Positions 1-7,115 of a stretch of DNA of 40,624 nucleotides are shown piece by piece; positions within the stretch are counted from its first letter, which is position 1, and the number at the start of each line of letters is the position of its first letter. The stretch is from positions 1 through 40,624 of the forward strand of contig SYAB01000185.1 of NCBI GenBank assembly GCA_005787665.1. The letters are read 5' to 3'. The notes under the pieces are model-generated. The model was not told the origin of the DNA, did not search any database, and was given only the letters and a program-made list of their open reading frames with translations. The position numbers and the translations under genes were made by a program. The stretch comes from Actinomycetota bacterium (GTDB taxonomy: Bacteria > Actinomycetota > Actinomycetes > Mycobacteriales > Mycobacteriaceae).

Positions 1-376
1 CCCGCGCCCGGCTTCGCCGGGGACGGGGTCGGGGCTGCGCCCCGCGGCTGGGTTGGCCGGCGTTGCCGGCCTATGAGCGGGGTCGAGTGTGGTTGTGCCG
101 CAACGGTTTACGATGTGGTTGCGTGAGTTTGGGCTTCGCCCAACGGTTTACGGGTGGATCGAGTTGTATTGTCTTGCAATGCTTTTCGTTGTTGGTGGTA
201 TCGACGTTGAGGCTGCGCCTCCCCGCCGGCATGCGCGTATGTGTTTGCTGGGTTTTCCGTATTTGAGTAGTGGGGGGAAGCGCCTGCGGCGCCGACCCCC
301 CGGGCCGGCTGACGCCGACCGCCACGGCGCTGCGCGCAGCCGAACCCACACCACTCACCGTCACCCTCCGCTGCGC
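1..376. repeat. Left telomere of a linear replicon (hairpin series)
   Basis: The first bases are CCCGCGCCC, followed by a dense series of hairpins with three-base loops. Seen arms are CCCGGC/GCCGGG at 7-21, CGGGGC/GCCCCG at 30-44, GGCCGGC/GCCGGCC at 55-71, TTGGGC/GCCCAA at 129-143, GAGGC/GCCTC at 209-221, GCGCC/GGCGC at 280-292 and GCGC/GCGC at 327-337. GCTTCGC or GCTGCGC occurs at 11-17, 34-40, 133-139, 212-218, 329-335 and 370-376. Terminal CCCGC and GCTNCGC hairpins are known from telomeres of Streptomyces, Rhodococcus and mycobacterial linear plasmids, where the 3' overhang folds back and is patched by a terminal protein. That base 1 is the true end is inferred. Confidence 0.8.
101..152. 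repeat. Subterminal direct repeat CAACGGTTTACG
   Basis: CAACGGTTTACG occurs at 101-112 and again at 141-152, 40 bases apart. The first copy is flanked by an inverted repeat CGCAAC (99-104) / GTTGCG (118-123), and the second copy begins inside the right arm of the TTGGGC/GCCCAA hairpin. Paired AT-richer repeats inside telomeric hairpins are candidate binding sites for a telomere protein. That role is inferred. Confidence 0.45.
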
Positions 377-690
377 TATGTCGGCTGGCGCGACACGCTC
401 GATGAGGCTAGGGCACCTCGAGCACCACACCCCCCATCCTCCCCGAACCCCACCGGCACACGCCCCCACCACACACCCACGGCGCGGCGCAACACTCCCC
501 CCGCCGAACCACCCAGAACCCCCGGCCCCCGGCCGACGAGCTGGCCGGCTAAAACCTGTAACGCTCGTCGTAGTTGGCCTGCGCGTACGTGGTGTCGAGG
601 TGGGCAGCTCGGTGAGGGCCTGGTGCTCGGTGTGCCCCCGGGTGGGCCGGCGGTGGGCGGGCGGTGGCCGAGATTTCCGGGGGCAGCCGC
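377..690. other. Gene-free subterminal region
   Basis: This stretch is very rich in C on the plus strand up to about 530 and then G-rich. Long open frames run through it on both strands, but they are low-complexity Arg/Pro/Gly translations without ribosome binding sites, as expected of high-GC non-coding DNA. No convincing gene, promoter or repeat was found. Confidence 0.5.
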
Positions 691-933
691 TTACGGGACG
701 AAGTGCCCGTAGCGCGCCGCCGCATCGGTGATGAGTCGGGCTAGCGCCTGGCCCATTTCCCACTCAGCGTCTTGCAAACCGCCGTAAGACGCGCCGATGG
801 CGCGGATGGCGTGACCGTGCGCGTCGATGAACGCCTCCTGCGACGGCTTGGCAATCGCGTTCATCAGTGCAACGTTCGCATTCATCCAGTGCTTGGCGAA
901 CCCGGTGCTGTTGGCGGTGTGAACGGCACTCAT
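691..933 (-). CDS. Small hypothetical protein, 80 aa
   Basis: This is the gene nearest the telomere and is read toward it. The ATG at 933 was chosen because AGGAGG lies eight bases upstream; a longer in-frame extension lacks a site. The start overlaps the upstream stop by four bases (ATGA), so it is probably translated from the ligase operon transcript. The protein is predicted to be helical and alanine-rich, with a central stretch of Asn/Ala and no membrane segment, cysteine pair or recognised domain. It is the last member of a run of five small co-transcribed genes after the ligase. Function unknown. Confidence 0.7.
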   Translation of the reverse strand: MSAVHTANSTGFAKHWMNANVALMNAIAKPSQEAFIDAHGHAIRAIGASYGGLQDAEWEMGQALARLITDAAARYGHFVP

Positions 934-1154
934 GTGATGTCCTCCTGTCCCTGAAGGGATCGGGGTTTGGCCAACCGTCCGGCCACATCCGGCGCCAGCC
1001 ACTGCTGGCCGTCCCACACGTATCCCCATTCGCCCATCGGGTGAGACGGGTCGTCACAACGGCAATCCCCACCGACGGCACGGTAATGACCCATGTCAAA
1101 GATGAAGTGCGGGCATCGGCGCACCCACGCTGCCCTTACCCGTCCCTGAATCAC
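930..1154 (-). CDS. Small His/Cys-containing protein, 74 aa
   Basis: The GTG start at 1154 sits in a GTGA overlap with the preceding stop, and its own stop overlaps the next start in ATGA, so it is translationally coupled on both sides. Residues include CPHF near 14-17 and CRCDDPSH near 31-38, which could bind one metal ion. A Trp-rich segment follows (EWGYVWDGQQWLAP), resembling the short WDGxxW modules common in actinobacterial proteins. I do not recognise a family. It probably serves with its operon neighbours; the metal site is inferred from residues only. Confidence 0.65.
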   Translation of the reverse strand: MIQGRVRAAWVRRCPHFIFDMGHYRAVGGDCRCDDPSHPMGEWGYVWDGQQWLAPDVAGRLAKPRSLQGQEDIT

Positions 1155-1468
1155 GCCGGCCCTGCGCCGTCACCTTGAACTTCGATCGTCCACGCCGGGC
1201 GAGCGCAGAAGTGCAGTGCGGCCAGGCGGTGGGCGTCATGCCGGGTTTTGGTGCGCTGCCAACCACCATCGGGATAGGTCAACACCCAGTATCGGCCGGC
1301 CTTGGCGACGTCGTAGCCCGCCAGAACTACCGCCGACGCGGCGGGGCCGGCGTCGTCGATCTCTATCGGCAGGTCCGGTCCGCCGCCAGCGTTCTGCTGA
1401 TACTCCCGCCACTTGCGCTGGCTGGCGCCCTCATCATCGGAGACATGACCGCCAGCTGTGGGCGTCAC
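1151..1468 (-). CDS. Hypothetical protein, 105 aa
   Basis: The GTG start at 1468 overlaps the upstream stop (GTGA) and its stop overlaps the next start, which fixes it in the ligase operon. The N-terminal 35 residues are acidic and probably disordered. The rest contains a segment RYWVLTYPDGGWQRTKTRHDAHRLAALHF, typical of a small alpha/beta fold in actinobacterial plasmid and phage proteins of unknown function. No signal peptide or membrane segment. Not recognised further. Confidence 0.65.
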   Translation of the reverse strand: MTPTAGGHVSDDEGASQRKWREYQQNAGGGPDLPIEIDDAGPAASAVVLAGYDVAKAGRYWVLTYPDGGWQRTKTRHDAHRLAALHFCARPAWTIEVQGDGAGPA

Positions 1469-1737
1469 GGGTGCTCGTCCTGCGGGTAGGCCGGATTTAG
1501 GGCGGCCTTGACGATGTCCTGGATTACATCCAGGTGCTCCTCAAATTCGATCGGAACCCGAATTGGTGCAGACGTCCGATAGGCAGCTCTCGCTGCGCTG
1601 GCCCGGAAGCGTCTGGCGTCCCGGAGGCTGTAGAACCCGTGCACATAGATCTCCCCTGTCGAGCCGCCTTCCTGGATCACCAGCGGAAAGGTTTTCGTCT
1701 TCTTCTTCACAGCGGCTTCCTTCATGTCGTTCGTCAC
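1465..1737 (-). CDS. Hypothetical basic protein, 90 aa
   Basis: The GTG start at 1737 overlaps the preceding stop (GTGA); the stop overlaps the following start. An internal ATG five codons on is an alternative. A lysine-rich N-terminus (residues 6-16) is followed by a beta-rich segment GEIYVHGFYSLRDARRFRASAARAA and an acidic helix. The HGFYSLRDARRFR part resembles small domains in which a strand is followed by a helix that gathers substrate-binding Arg residues, but I cannot assign a family. The tight coupling within the ligase operon is the main functional clue. Confidence 0.65.
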   Translation of the reverse strand: MTNDMKEAAVKKKTKTFPLVIQEGGSTGEIYVHGFYSLRDARRFRASAARAAYRTSAPIRVPIEFEEHLDVIQDIVKAALNPAYPQDEHP

Positions 1738-2036
1738 GTACCTGTCTTTCCCTTTTCGTTCGGCGCTGCCGGCGGCGGAAGTATGCGGGCTTCCCTTTCG
1801 GCGCGCGCAGCCAGCTCGGCCAGTTCCGCGTCACGCTGGGCGGCCTTGGCCTCGATGCGTGACTTGAGCCGGCGGCGATCGGCGGCGGTGGGCTTAGGGA
1901 TCACCATTTCGCCACGGTGGCATCCACACGGGCATATGTAGCGGGTGCCGTCGCTCAGCTTGATTCCGTTAGGGAACTGCCGACCCGGCCCGTATCCACA
2001 GTCGTCGTGGCGGCCCGAGACGCACGTGCCGTACAC
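1734..2036 (-). CDS. Zinc-finger-like protein with charged helix, 100 aa
   Basis: The GTG start at 2036 lies one base after the ligase stop, so it is the second cistron of the ligase operon. The first 41 residues hold C5, H10, C13, then CPCGCH at 35-40, a plausible single zinc-binding site of the type in small zinc-ribbon plasmid proteins. Residues 52-85 form a strongly charged helix rich in Ala, Arg and Glu, probably a coiled coil. A zinc head plus coiled-coil tail suggests a nucleic-acid or partner-binding accessory. The adjacency to a DNA ligase fits this but does not prove it. Confidence 0.7.
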   Translation of the reverse strand: MYGTCVSGRHDDCGYGPGRQFPNGIKLSDGTRYICPCGCHRGEMVIPKPTAADRRRLKSRIEAKAAQRDAELAELAARAEREARILPPPAAPNEKGKTGT

Positions 2037-2037
2037 G

Positions 2038-3102
2038 TCAGGATGCCTTGTATTTCAGCTGCCCGACGACGCATTCCGAAGCGAGGATGTCGTCACGCAC
2101 ACCGAGCAGGGTCGGCTGGAACAGTGAACCGCCGGGAATGGCGTAGAGGTAACGAATCTCCACCACATCGCCGGGCGTGGGGACGGCCTGGTTGGCGGGC
2201 ACAGTGACATTGCCCATCGGCTTCCACTCGTCTCCGTCGAGCAGGGACACCGAAACACTGCGCTTGGCGTTGACCTTCTCGATCACCGCAGACAGCGTGG
2301 CGACGAACTTCAGCTTCCGCTGAGTTCCGCCGCTGGCGGGGCGACCGGAAGTGTAAGCGGCGTCCAAGTGCTTGAACACCACACCCTCGGCGTTGCGGGA
2401 CTTGAGAGCAACGAGGTTGTCGGCCTTGTCGGCGGCGTCAGTCCAGCAGGGCACCGCGACGATCGCACCTTCACTGCCGAGCAGGGTGCTCAGCGCGGCG
2501 TAACGGTCGCGATAGGACTTCGCGCCCAACTCCACACCCCCGACACTCAGAGCGTCGAATGCCCAGAGCCGATCACCGATCACCTCTCCGTCGAGGACGA
2601 AGTCACCGGGAAGCGCCAGTGCGGCCTCCGCGATCGGGGCGGAGAGACCGACGATCAGCCCGAGCTTGTTGATCGCCTCCACGGCCTCGCCGACCTTGCG
2701 GAGCATCATCCGGCGGCCGTCGAACTTTTCCTGCACACACCAGGCGGGGTTGTCGATCAGGCTTGAGACCTCACGGTCGTCAATCGTGTTGAGCAGCTGC
2801 GGGAGAAGGCCCGACACCTGCTTGGCTTTGTCGGTGTGCTGATAGGGCGTTCCGGCCTCCCCCGGGCTGTATCCCTTGCTGGTTTTCTCCGACACGAGCT
2901 TGTCGAACACCTTCAGCGCGGCGGCGTATTCGACCGGGCTTGAGGTTTTCGTGCCGGTACTTAACGACGCTCCCCGACGCCCGTAAGCAAAGTTGACAAC
3001 CCAACCGGCGTCCTTCGCTTCGATCCAGACCCGATATTCCTTGTCGCTGGAGCCGTTGCGGAAGTACAGGATCATCGACTGGGGTTCTGTGACTGTGGTC
3101 AT
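2038..3102 (-). CDS. ATP-dependent DNA ligase with N-terminal WGR domain
   Basis: The 354-aa protein seals nicks using a ligase-lysyl-AMP intermediate. Visible ligase motifs are motif I EKFDG (nucleophile K126), DGE at 171-173, FDAL at 182-185, EGVVFK at 239-244 (motif IV) and KLK at 263-265 (motif V), followed by an OB-fold-like C-terminus. Residues 9-75 look like a WGR domain (YRVWIEAKDAGWVVNFAYGRRG), a DNA-binding module best known from PARPs and some bacterial proteins. The ATG at 3102 has AGAGGAG eight bases upstream; an earlier in-frame start at 3150 has none. It is about as long as small viral ligases, so the WGR domain replaces the usual N-terminal DNA-binding domain. It heads a six-gene operon and is preceded by the shared promoter/operator. 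Confidence 0.92.
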   Translation of the reverse strand: MTTVTEPQSMILYFRNGSSDKEYRVWIEAKDAGWVVNFAYGRRGASLSTGTKTSSPVEYAAALKVFDKLVSEKTSKGYSPGEAGTPYQHTDKAKQVSGLLPQLLNTIDDREVSSLIDNPAWCVQEKFDGRRMMLRKVGEAVEAINKLGLIVGLSAPIAEAALALPGDFVLDGEVIGDRLWAFDALSVGGVELGAKSYRDRYAALSTLLGSEGAIVAVPCWTDAADKADNLVALKSRNAEGVVFKHLDAAYTSGRPASGGTQRKLKFVATLSAVIEKVNAKRSVSVSLLDGDEWKPMGNVTVPANQAVPTPGDVVEIRYLYAIPGGSLFQPTLLGVRDDILASECVVGQLKYKAS

Positions 3103-3149
3103 CACACTTCTCCTCTTTCTGGCTAATCCCCACCGGGGGAACACCTTCA

Positions 3150-3171
3150 AGAATACAAGTGCCCACTGACA
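3150..3171 (-). promoter_or_regulatory. Shared promoter/operator, copy 1 (ligase operon)
   Basis: On the minus strand TGTCAG is followed after 10 bases by TATTCT, a TANNNT-type minus-10 box. Between them lies the dyad AGTGGGCACT. The core of 17-18 bases is identical at 12077-12098 and 12782-12803. The ligase start is 48 bases downstream. The identical spacer argues for a repressor or activator site overlapping a promoter. A related half, GTGCCCAGTCAG, occurs at 3178-3189. Confidence 0.7.
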
Positions 3172-3224
3172 TTTTTTGTGCCCAGTCAGCGACAGAGTCG
3201 CCAGGTATCAGGCCGGCCCGGCCA

Positions 3225-4007
3225 TCATGATTCTTCGCTGGGTTCCGGCACTCCGATATCGCTGCCTGTGCTCAGGTGGTAGTGCATGTCGCCCATCGCG
3301 GTGGTGAATGACGCCGGTTCATCCCAATAGGCACTCACTAGTTCTTGGAAGTGATTCCACGACTCCGGCGTCATCCACTGCCGCCCGCCCCGGGCGCCGC
3401 GCGCGGCCTCTGGTGGTGTCGGTGATCCGGCGACCTCCCACAGTTCGTGCTCGAAGGACCATTTCCACGGCTTCGACACGAAATAGTCCTGATCGTCGTC
3501 ATCCAGGCCGCACTCGATGAGGATCGGCAGGAACTCGACGACCGCCGACGACGACTCGGCCCACTCATCGCCGGCATCCCTGGGCGTGCCGCCGACGCCG
3601 GCGGCGATCCGCTGTTCCACGAGGCGGCGCAACAACTTGTGCCGGCCCGGCAACACCTCGCGGTACAGAAGAAGATTAGACGGGCCGGCGCCGATCACCG
3701 TGTGCGCGCGGGCAAGGAGCGCCAGTGCCGCCGGAAAGGAACCGAGATACGCCGACACCTGGGTGTCGCGGGGCCCGCACCGAAGGCGTCCGCCGGGCCC
3801 GAGGTCTCCGAGGGCCTCTGTCCAGGCCTGGACGTCGCGGTCGGTCGCGGCGACGGGGTCAAAGTCTGCCGACACCCGCCAGCGGTAGTGGCCGTCGAGG
3901 TCGCCGCCGGCACGGGAGTCGACTTGGCGCAGTGATCGGGTGTAAGAGTCGCCGGTGGCTTTTTGGTGCTCGCGGGCGGCACGGCGGTGGGCGGCGTTAT
4001 CGGCCAT
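3225..4007 (-). CDS. Hypothetical protein with KATG-SY N-terminal tag, 260 aa
   Basis: The ATG at 4007 is preceded by AAAAGGA ten bases away. Residues 12-29 read REHQKATGDSYTRSLRQV, which matches the N-terminus of the ATPase at 33906 (RKRQKVTGESYMRARREV), so the two proteins share a short tag. The remainder is acidic and globular: a segment rich in AVVEFLPILIECGLDDDDQDYF, and a C-terminus with WMTPESWNHF and YWDEPASF. No membrane segment or catalytic motif is evident. Its upstream leader, TTTGAAAAGGACAAC, also resembles that of the 33906 gene. It stands alone between the ligase operon and the dnaN operon. Function unknown. Confidence 0.75.
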   Translation of the reverse strand: MADNAAHRRAAREHQKATGDSYTRSLRQVDSRAGGDLDGHYRWRVSADFDPVAATDRDVQAWTEALGDLGPGGRLRCGPRDTQVSAYLGSFPAALALLARAHTVIGAGPSNLLLYREVLPGRHKLLRRLVEQRIAAGVGGTPRDAGDEWAESSSAVVEFLPILIECGLDDDDQDYFVSKPWKWSFEHELWEVAGSPTPPEAARGARGGRQWMTPESWNHFQELVSAYWDEPASFTTAMGDMHYHLSTGSDIGVPEPSEES

Positions 4008-4167
4008 GGGGAGTTGTCCTTTTCAAAGGGTGGCGTCCCGGCATCCCACATCTGCCCGGACGTGTCTTTGAATAAGGGGGATCAGCCAGCTCGTCCGCGA
4101 AGCCCTGGGGGCCTTGTCTCGGATCTGTGCGAGCACCCGATGTGGGCGGGAGGCGCGGGCCGAGAGT

Positions 4168-4188
4168 CAGGCCGCCGCGGGCGGCCTG
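4168..4188 (-). terminator. Hairpin terminator after the dnaN operon
   Basis: A perfect nine-base stem CAGGCCGCC / GGCGGCCTG with loop GCG lies 25 bases beyond the stop at 4213. There is no T-run, which is common for mycobacterial terminators. Confidence 0.55.
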
Positions 4189-4212
4189 CAAGCACCATAG
4201 GGCACCGCCGGG

Positions 4213-5037
4213 TCAGCTGGCCAGACGGGTTTCTTGGGCGGCCACCTCGAGGCGTGTGAGGCGTTGGCGCAGCGACGCCACCTCGATGCCGTAACGAGCG
4301 GCGATGTCGGCGTCCCGGAATCCGAGGTAGCGCAACTCGGCGTACAACTCGGCGAAGTCCACCTCATCCTTGGTGGCCGGGGCTTCGGCGGGGGTGGTGT
4401 CGACGGCGAAGCGGTCGAGTTCATTTTCCTCCCACGCCAACGGAACGTCCCAGCCGCGGCGCACCCCCTCGTTCCGGGCGCGCTGGCTGGGCCCGGGAGT
4501 GGTTTGCAGTTCAGCGAACAGGGCCTCAACCCGGCGGGCGGTGGACGCGCACACCGTCAGGGTGGCCGGGTCGAAAAACTTGGTGATGTTGCTCGGTTGC
4601 ATGCCGATCCGGGCAGCCAGATAGGACCGTGGATAGCCGAAGGCGACCAGTGATTGCAGCCGGCGCACCGTGCCGATCGCATCCACGATTTGCCCGCCGG
4701 CGACCACACGGTGGGCGACGCGGGGAATCTCAACGGCCAGGACCGCCCCGGCGGTCCATGCCGAGACCCGCTTGCTGGGTCCGCTGCCACGATCACTGCG
4801 CCCGTTGGCCAGACAGTTCAGCGTCTTGCGGCGAACTCCGGTGATTTCCGCTATCCGCCGAAGCCCCAGCCCCGACTGCCTCAGCGTTTCAAGGTGGGCA
4901 CGGACCGGCCCCGCATCGACGTAGCTGCACTGGTATCCGTGCAGTGCGCGGCGTTTCGCGTCGCAACGATTGCAGAACCCTCGGCGCAGCGGAAAATACA
5001 ACCGGGAACACTTCAGGCACGGCTTCTGCTCGGGCAT
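4213..5037 (-). CDS. Zinc-finger / multi-HTH DNA-binding protein, 274 aa
   Basis: The ATG at 5037 overlaps the previous stop by one base (TGATG). Residues about 7-26 form a CxxC-x12-CxxC zinc knuckle. Three helix-turn-helix-like segments follow: LRRIAEITGVRRKTLNCLANG, YPRSYLAARIGMQPSNITKF and LGFRDADIAARYGIEVASLR. A PLAWEENELD motif near the C-terminal third is shared with the protein at 23115-24065, which is a clear paralogue over most of its length. Similar PLAW-containing HTH proteins are known from actinobacteriophages and plasmids. It is the last gene of the dnaN operon, so a role in replication control or origin binding is a reasonable inference. Confidence 0.8.
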   Translation of the reverse strand: MPEQKPCLKCSRLYFPLRRGFCNRCDAKRRALHGYQCSYVDAGPVRAHLETLRQSGLGLRRIAEITGVRRKTLNCLANGRSDRGSGPSKRVSAWTAGAVLAVEIPRVAHRVVAGGQIVDAIGTVRRLQSLVAFGYPRSYLAARIGMQPSNITKFFDPATLTVCASTARRVEALFAELQTTPGPSQRARNEGVRRGWDVPLAWEENELDRFAVDTTPAEAPATKDEVDFAELYAELRYLGFRDADIAARYGIEVASLRQRLTRLEVAAQETRLAS

Positions 5038-5399
5038 CACAGTGTCCCGCCGAGCACCTGGTCGAGGATCGCGGTGGTCGCGCACATCTGCCGCGCCGCA
5101 CCCTCCTCGGCACCGTGATGGTGGTCATCGAGGCAGGTGTAATTCTGTTTCCCCTCGTGCGGGTAGCCGTCCAGACAGCAGTGCGCACAGACCGTAAGGA
5201 GCTCGCCGCTATATGCGTCCGACCAGTCACAATCGCCCGGGCATTCCCGGCTGCAGCAGCCGCGGCACACCGTGACAGGGGCATGAAGTTCGCGGATCTG
5301 GTCGACGGCCGCGACAAGGTCCCGACGATCCGGCTTATTCGTTCCTGGTGTCGGCCGCCGGTTCCTCGCATAGTCACCGAGATTCACTGGGGAATTCAT
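5037..5399 (-). CDS. Cys/His-rich zinc-binding protein, 120 aa
   Basis: The protein has an unstructured first 30 residues and then a dense metal-binding part: CRGCCSRECPGDC near 45-57, CAHCC near 71-75 and CLDDHHH near 89-95. This could hold two or three zinc ions. It resembles small Cys-rich proteins of actinobacteriophages whose function is not established. It sits between the zinc-ribbon gene 5415-5618 and the HTH gene, with a one-base overlap to the latter. Start ATG 5399 has only a weak site, so coupling from the upstream gene is likely. Confidence 0.75.
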   Translation of the reverse strand: MNSPVNLGDYARNRRPTPGTNKPDRRDLVAAVDQIRELHAPVTVCRGCCSRECPGDCDWSDAYSGELLTVCAHCCLDGYPHEGKQNYTCLDDHHHGAEEGAARQMCATTAILDQVLGGTL

Positions 5400-5414
5400 C
5401 GAATCGCCGTTGCC

Positions 5415-5618
5415 TTAGACCGCGATGGCGGGTGCCATGGCCGCAACACAGCCGGGGCAGATCACGAAGCCTCGTTCGGTGCTCCACCCGTTCAGGGCGA
5501 GCTGGCGGCGCTCCTCGGCGACCACCGCCTCGGGACCGCGCCACGGATCCTTCACCGCAACAACGGAATTGTTGTAGCACCCGGAACACGAGACGAGGTA
5601 GCTAAGTTCAGACGGCAT
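5415..5618 (-). CDS. Small zinc-ribbon protein, 67 aa
   Basis: Two CxxC knuckles, CSGC near residues 11-14 and CPGC near 54-57, frame a short beta-rich core, the classic zinc-ribbon plan. GAAAGGGT lies upstream of the ATG at 5618. It follows dnaN by 27 bases and is therefore its second cistron. Zinc ribbons of this size often act as adaptor or nucleic-acid-binding proteins in phage replication regions; the role here is inferred from position only. Confidence 0.75.
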   Translation of the reverse strand: MPSELSYLVSCSGCYNNSVVAVKDPWRGPEAVVAEERRQLALNGWSTERGFVICPGCVAAMAPAIAV

Positions 5619-5645
5619 CGCAGTACCCTTTCGTTGCGCTCGGTG

Positions 5646-6857
5646 CTAGTCGGGGATGCGTACCGGCATCAGCAGGTACAGGTAATCGGCGGGGCCGGCG
5701 GCGAACGGCCCCGGCCCGGCGGCCGCGTCGTCTGAGGCCGGCCGTAGCACCGCGGGCCGGACGGCGGTGGTGAACCCGAACGTCACCTTGTCGCAGTGCA
5801 ACGCACCGAGGCCGTCGATGAGGTAGCCAGCATTGAACGCGATCGTCAACGGCTCACCGGTGAACTCGACCGGAAGGTCTTCCTCGGCCTGGCCGCCATC
5901 GTCGCCGCCACCTGCCGACAGATGCAGCACCCCGTCGCTGCTGAACTGCATCTGAACCTGCTGGGCGCCGCGAGCGGACACCAACGCGACCCGCTTGATC
6001 GCCTCCACCAACATCGGCACACCCAGGGTGGCCACCGCGCTGTACTCGACCGGCAGCAGCTGCCGATACTTCGGAAAGTCGGTGTCCAGCAAGCGGTGGG
6101 TGCTCCGCCGAGTGCCGCTATGCAACCCGAGGAGACGCGTGCTGCCTACCTCCTCGGCATTGCCGAGACACAAGTGCACCTCAGATCCGGCTGGCAGGTT
6201 TTTGGCCGCCTCCGCCAGCGCCTTGGCCGGCACAATCACCGCAGCGTCAGCGACAGCGACATCCGGCGCCCACGCCAACTCCCGCACGGCGAGACGGAAC
6301 CGATCCGTCGCCACCATCACCACCTTGTCGCCGCTGATTTCGATCCTGATGCCCGACAGCATCGTGAGCATGTCGTCGCGCCCCGCCGCGACCGCCACCT
6401 GGGAGATCGCATGACCGAATACCTCCGCCGACAGCACACCGGTCTCCGCCGGCGCCACGGGCAAATCCGGATAGCTCTCCACGGGCATCATCGGCAGCGA
6501 ATACCGCGCACTGCCACACGTCAGCACCAACCGTGAACCCTCACAGGCCAAGTCGACCGGCTTGGCCGGCAACAACCGGCTGATCTCCGACACCAGCCGC
6601 CCCGACACCAACACCGCTCCCGGAGAGGCGACGTCACCGCTGATCTCCACTTCACCGGACACCTCACCGTCGAACGCCGCGATCGTCACGACCCCAGTGC
6701 GCGCGGTGATCCGCACCCCCGCCAAAACGGGATCCGTCGGCCGGCTCGGCAGGGTGCGCGCCGCCCAGGCGACGGCCTCGGCGAAGTCGTACTTATCCAG
6801 GCGCACCGCCAACTCTGACCCCACCTTCGCAGGGGCTACATCCACTGCAGACACCAC
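5646..6857 (-). CDS. dnaN: DNA polymerase III beta subunit (sliding clamp)
   Basis: The 403-aa protein matches the mycobacterial clamp along its whole length: [84 protein letters not shown], and the C-terminal [12 protein letters not shown] that forms part of the peptide-binding pocket. All three clamp domains are present and intact. GTG 6857 was chosen for the GGAGGTGG eight bases upstream. It heads a four-gene operon with two zinc proteins and an HTH protein. A clamp on a plasmid is unusual because host chromosomes already encode one. The divergent insertion near residue 320 ([12 protein letters not shown]) could alter partner choice. Confidence 0.97.
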   Translation of the reverse strand: MVSAVDVAPAKVGSELAVRLDKYDFAEAVAWAARTLPSRPTDPVLAGVRITARTGVVTIAAFDGEVSGEVEISGDVASPGAVLVSGRLVSEISRLLPAKPVDLACEGSRLVLTCGSARYSLPMMPVESYPDLPVAPAETGVLSAEVFGHAISQVAVAAGRDDMLTMLSGIRIEISGDKVVMVATDRFRLAVRELAWAPDVAVADAAVIVPAKALAEAAKNLPAGSEVHLCLGNAEEVGSTRLLGLHSGTRRSTHRLLDTDFPKYRQLLPVEYSAVATLGVPMLVEAIKRVALVSARGAQQVQMQFSSDGVLHLSAGGGDDGGQAEEDLPVEFTGEPLTIAFNAGYLIDGLGALHCDKVTFGFTTAVRPAVLRPASDDAAAGPGPFAAGPADYLYLLMPVRIPD

Positions 6858-6948
6858 GTTCCACCTCCGTTAATGCCTCACTCACAAGGCGTTGAAATGA
6901 CGGTAACAACACGACCCGACAGCGCCGGGCGCCCGAAATCCGGGTGAT

Positions 6949-7086
6949 TTACGCACCCGTTTGAGGGCAGCCATCGCGGTGGCCCTGCGTCGCGATGTGC
7001 AGGGCGCACTGATCGCATCGGCCGCGGCCGAATGGCGGTGTGAAGCCGCGATGCCGCAGCGCCACAAAAGCCTGGACTTCGTTCAC
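6949..7086 (-). CDS. Mini zinc-binding protein, 45 aa
   Basis: From a GTG at 7086 the frame reads 45 residues with a central motif RGRCDQCALHIATQGHRDGC, that is C-x2-C-x3-H then H-x3-C, a plausible single metal site. GGAAGTGG lies eight bases upstream. It falls between the zinc-ribbon gene ending at 7116 and the dnaN gene. A longer version of the frame would overlap the upstream gene by 100 bases and is less likely. Its small size keeps confidence moderate. Confidence 0.5.
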   Translation of the reverse strand: MNEVQAFVALRHRGFTPPFGRGRCDQCALHIATQGHRDGCPQTGA

Positions 7087-7115
7087 TGGGGCCACTTCCG
7101 GTCTTGACCGGCCGC

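Noticed and set aside
63..763. Long open frames on both strands through the telomeric region
   Set aside because: Low-complexity Arg/Pro/Gly translations without ribosome sites, overlapping on several frames, as expected in high-GC non-coding DNA. A minus-strand tail reading TTYAQANYDERYRF before a stop at about 549 looked protein-like, but its upstream part is not.
3997..4191. Minus-strand frame of 64 aa between the HTH gene and the 260-aa gene
   Set aside because: It runs through the terminator hairpin, has Pro/Arg-rich composition and no start site.
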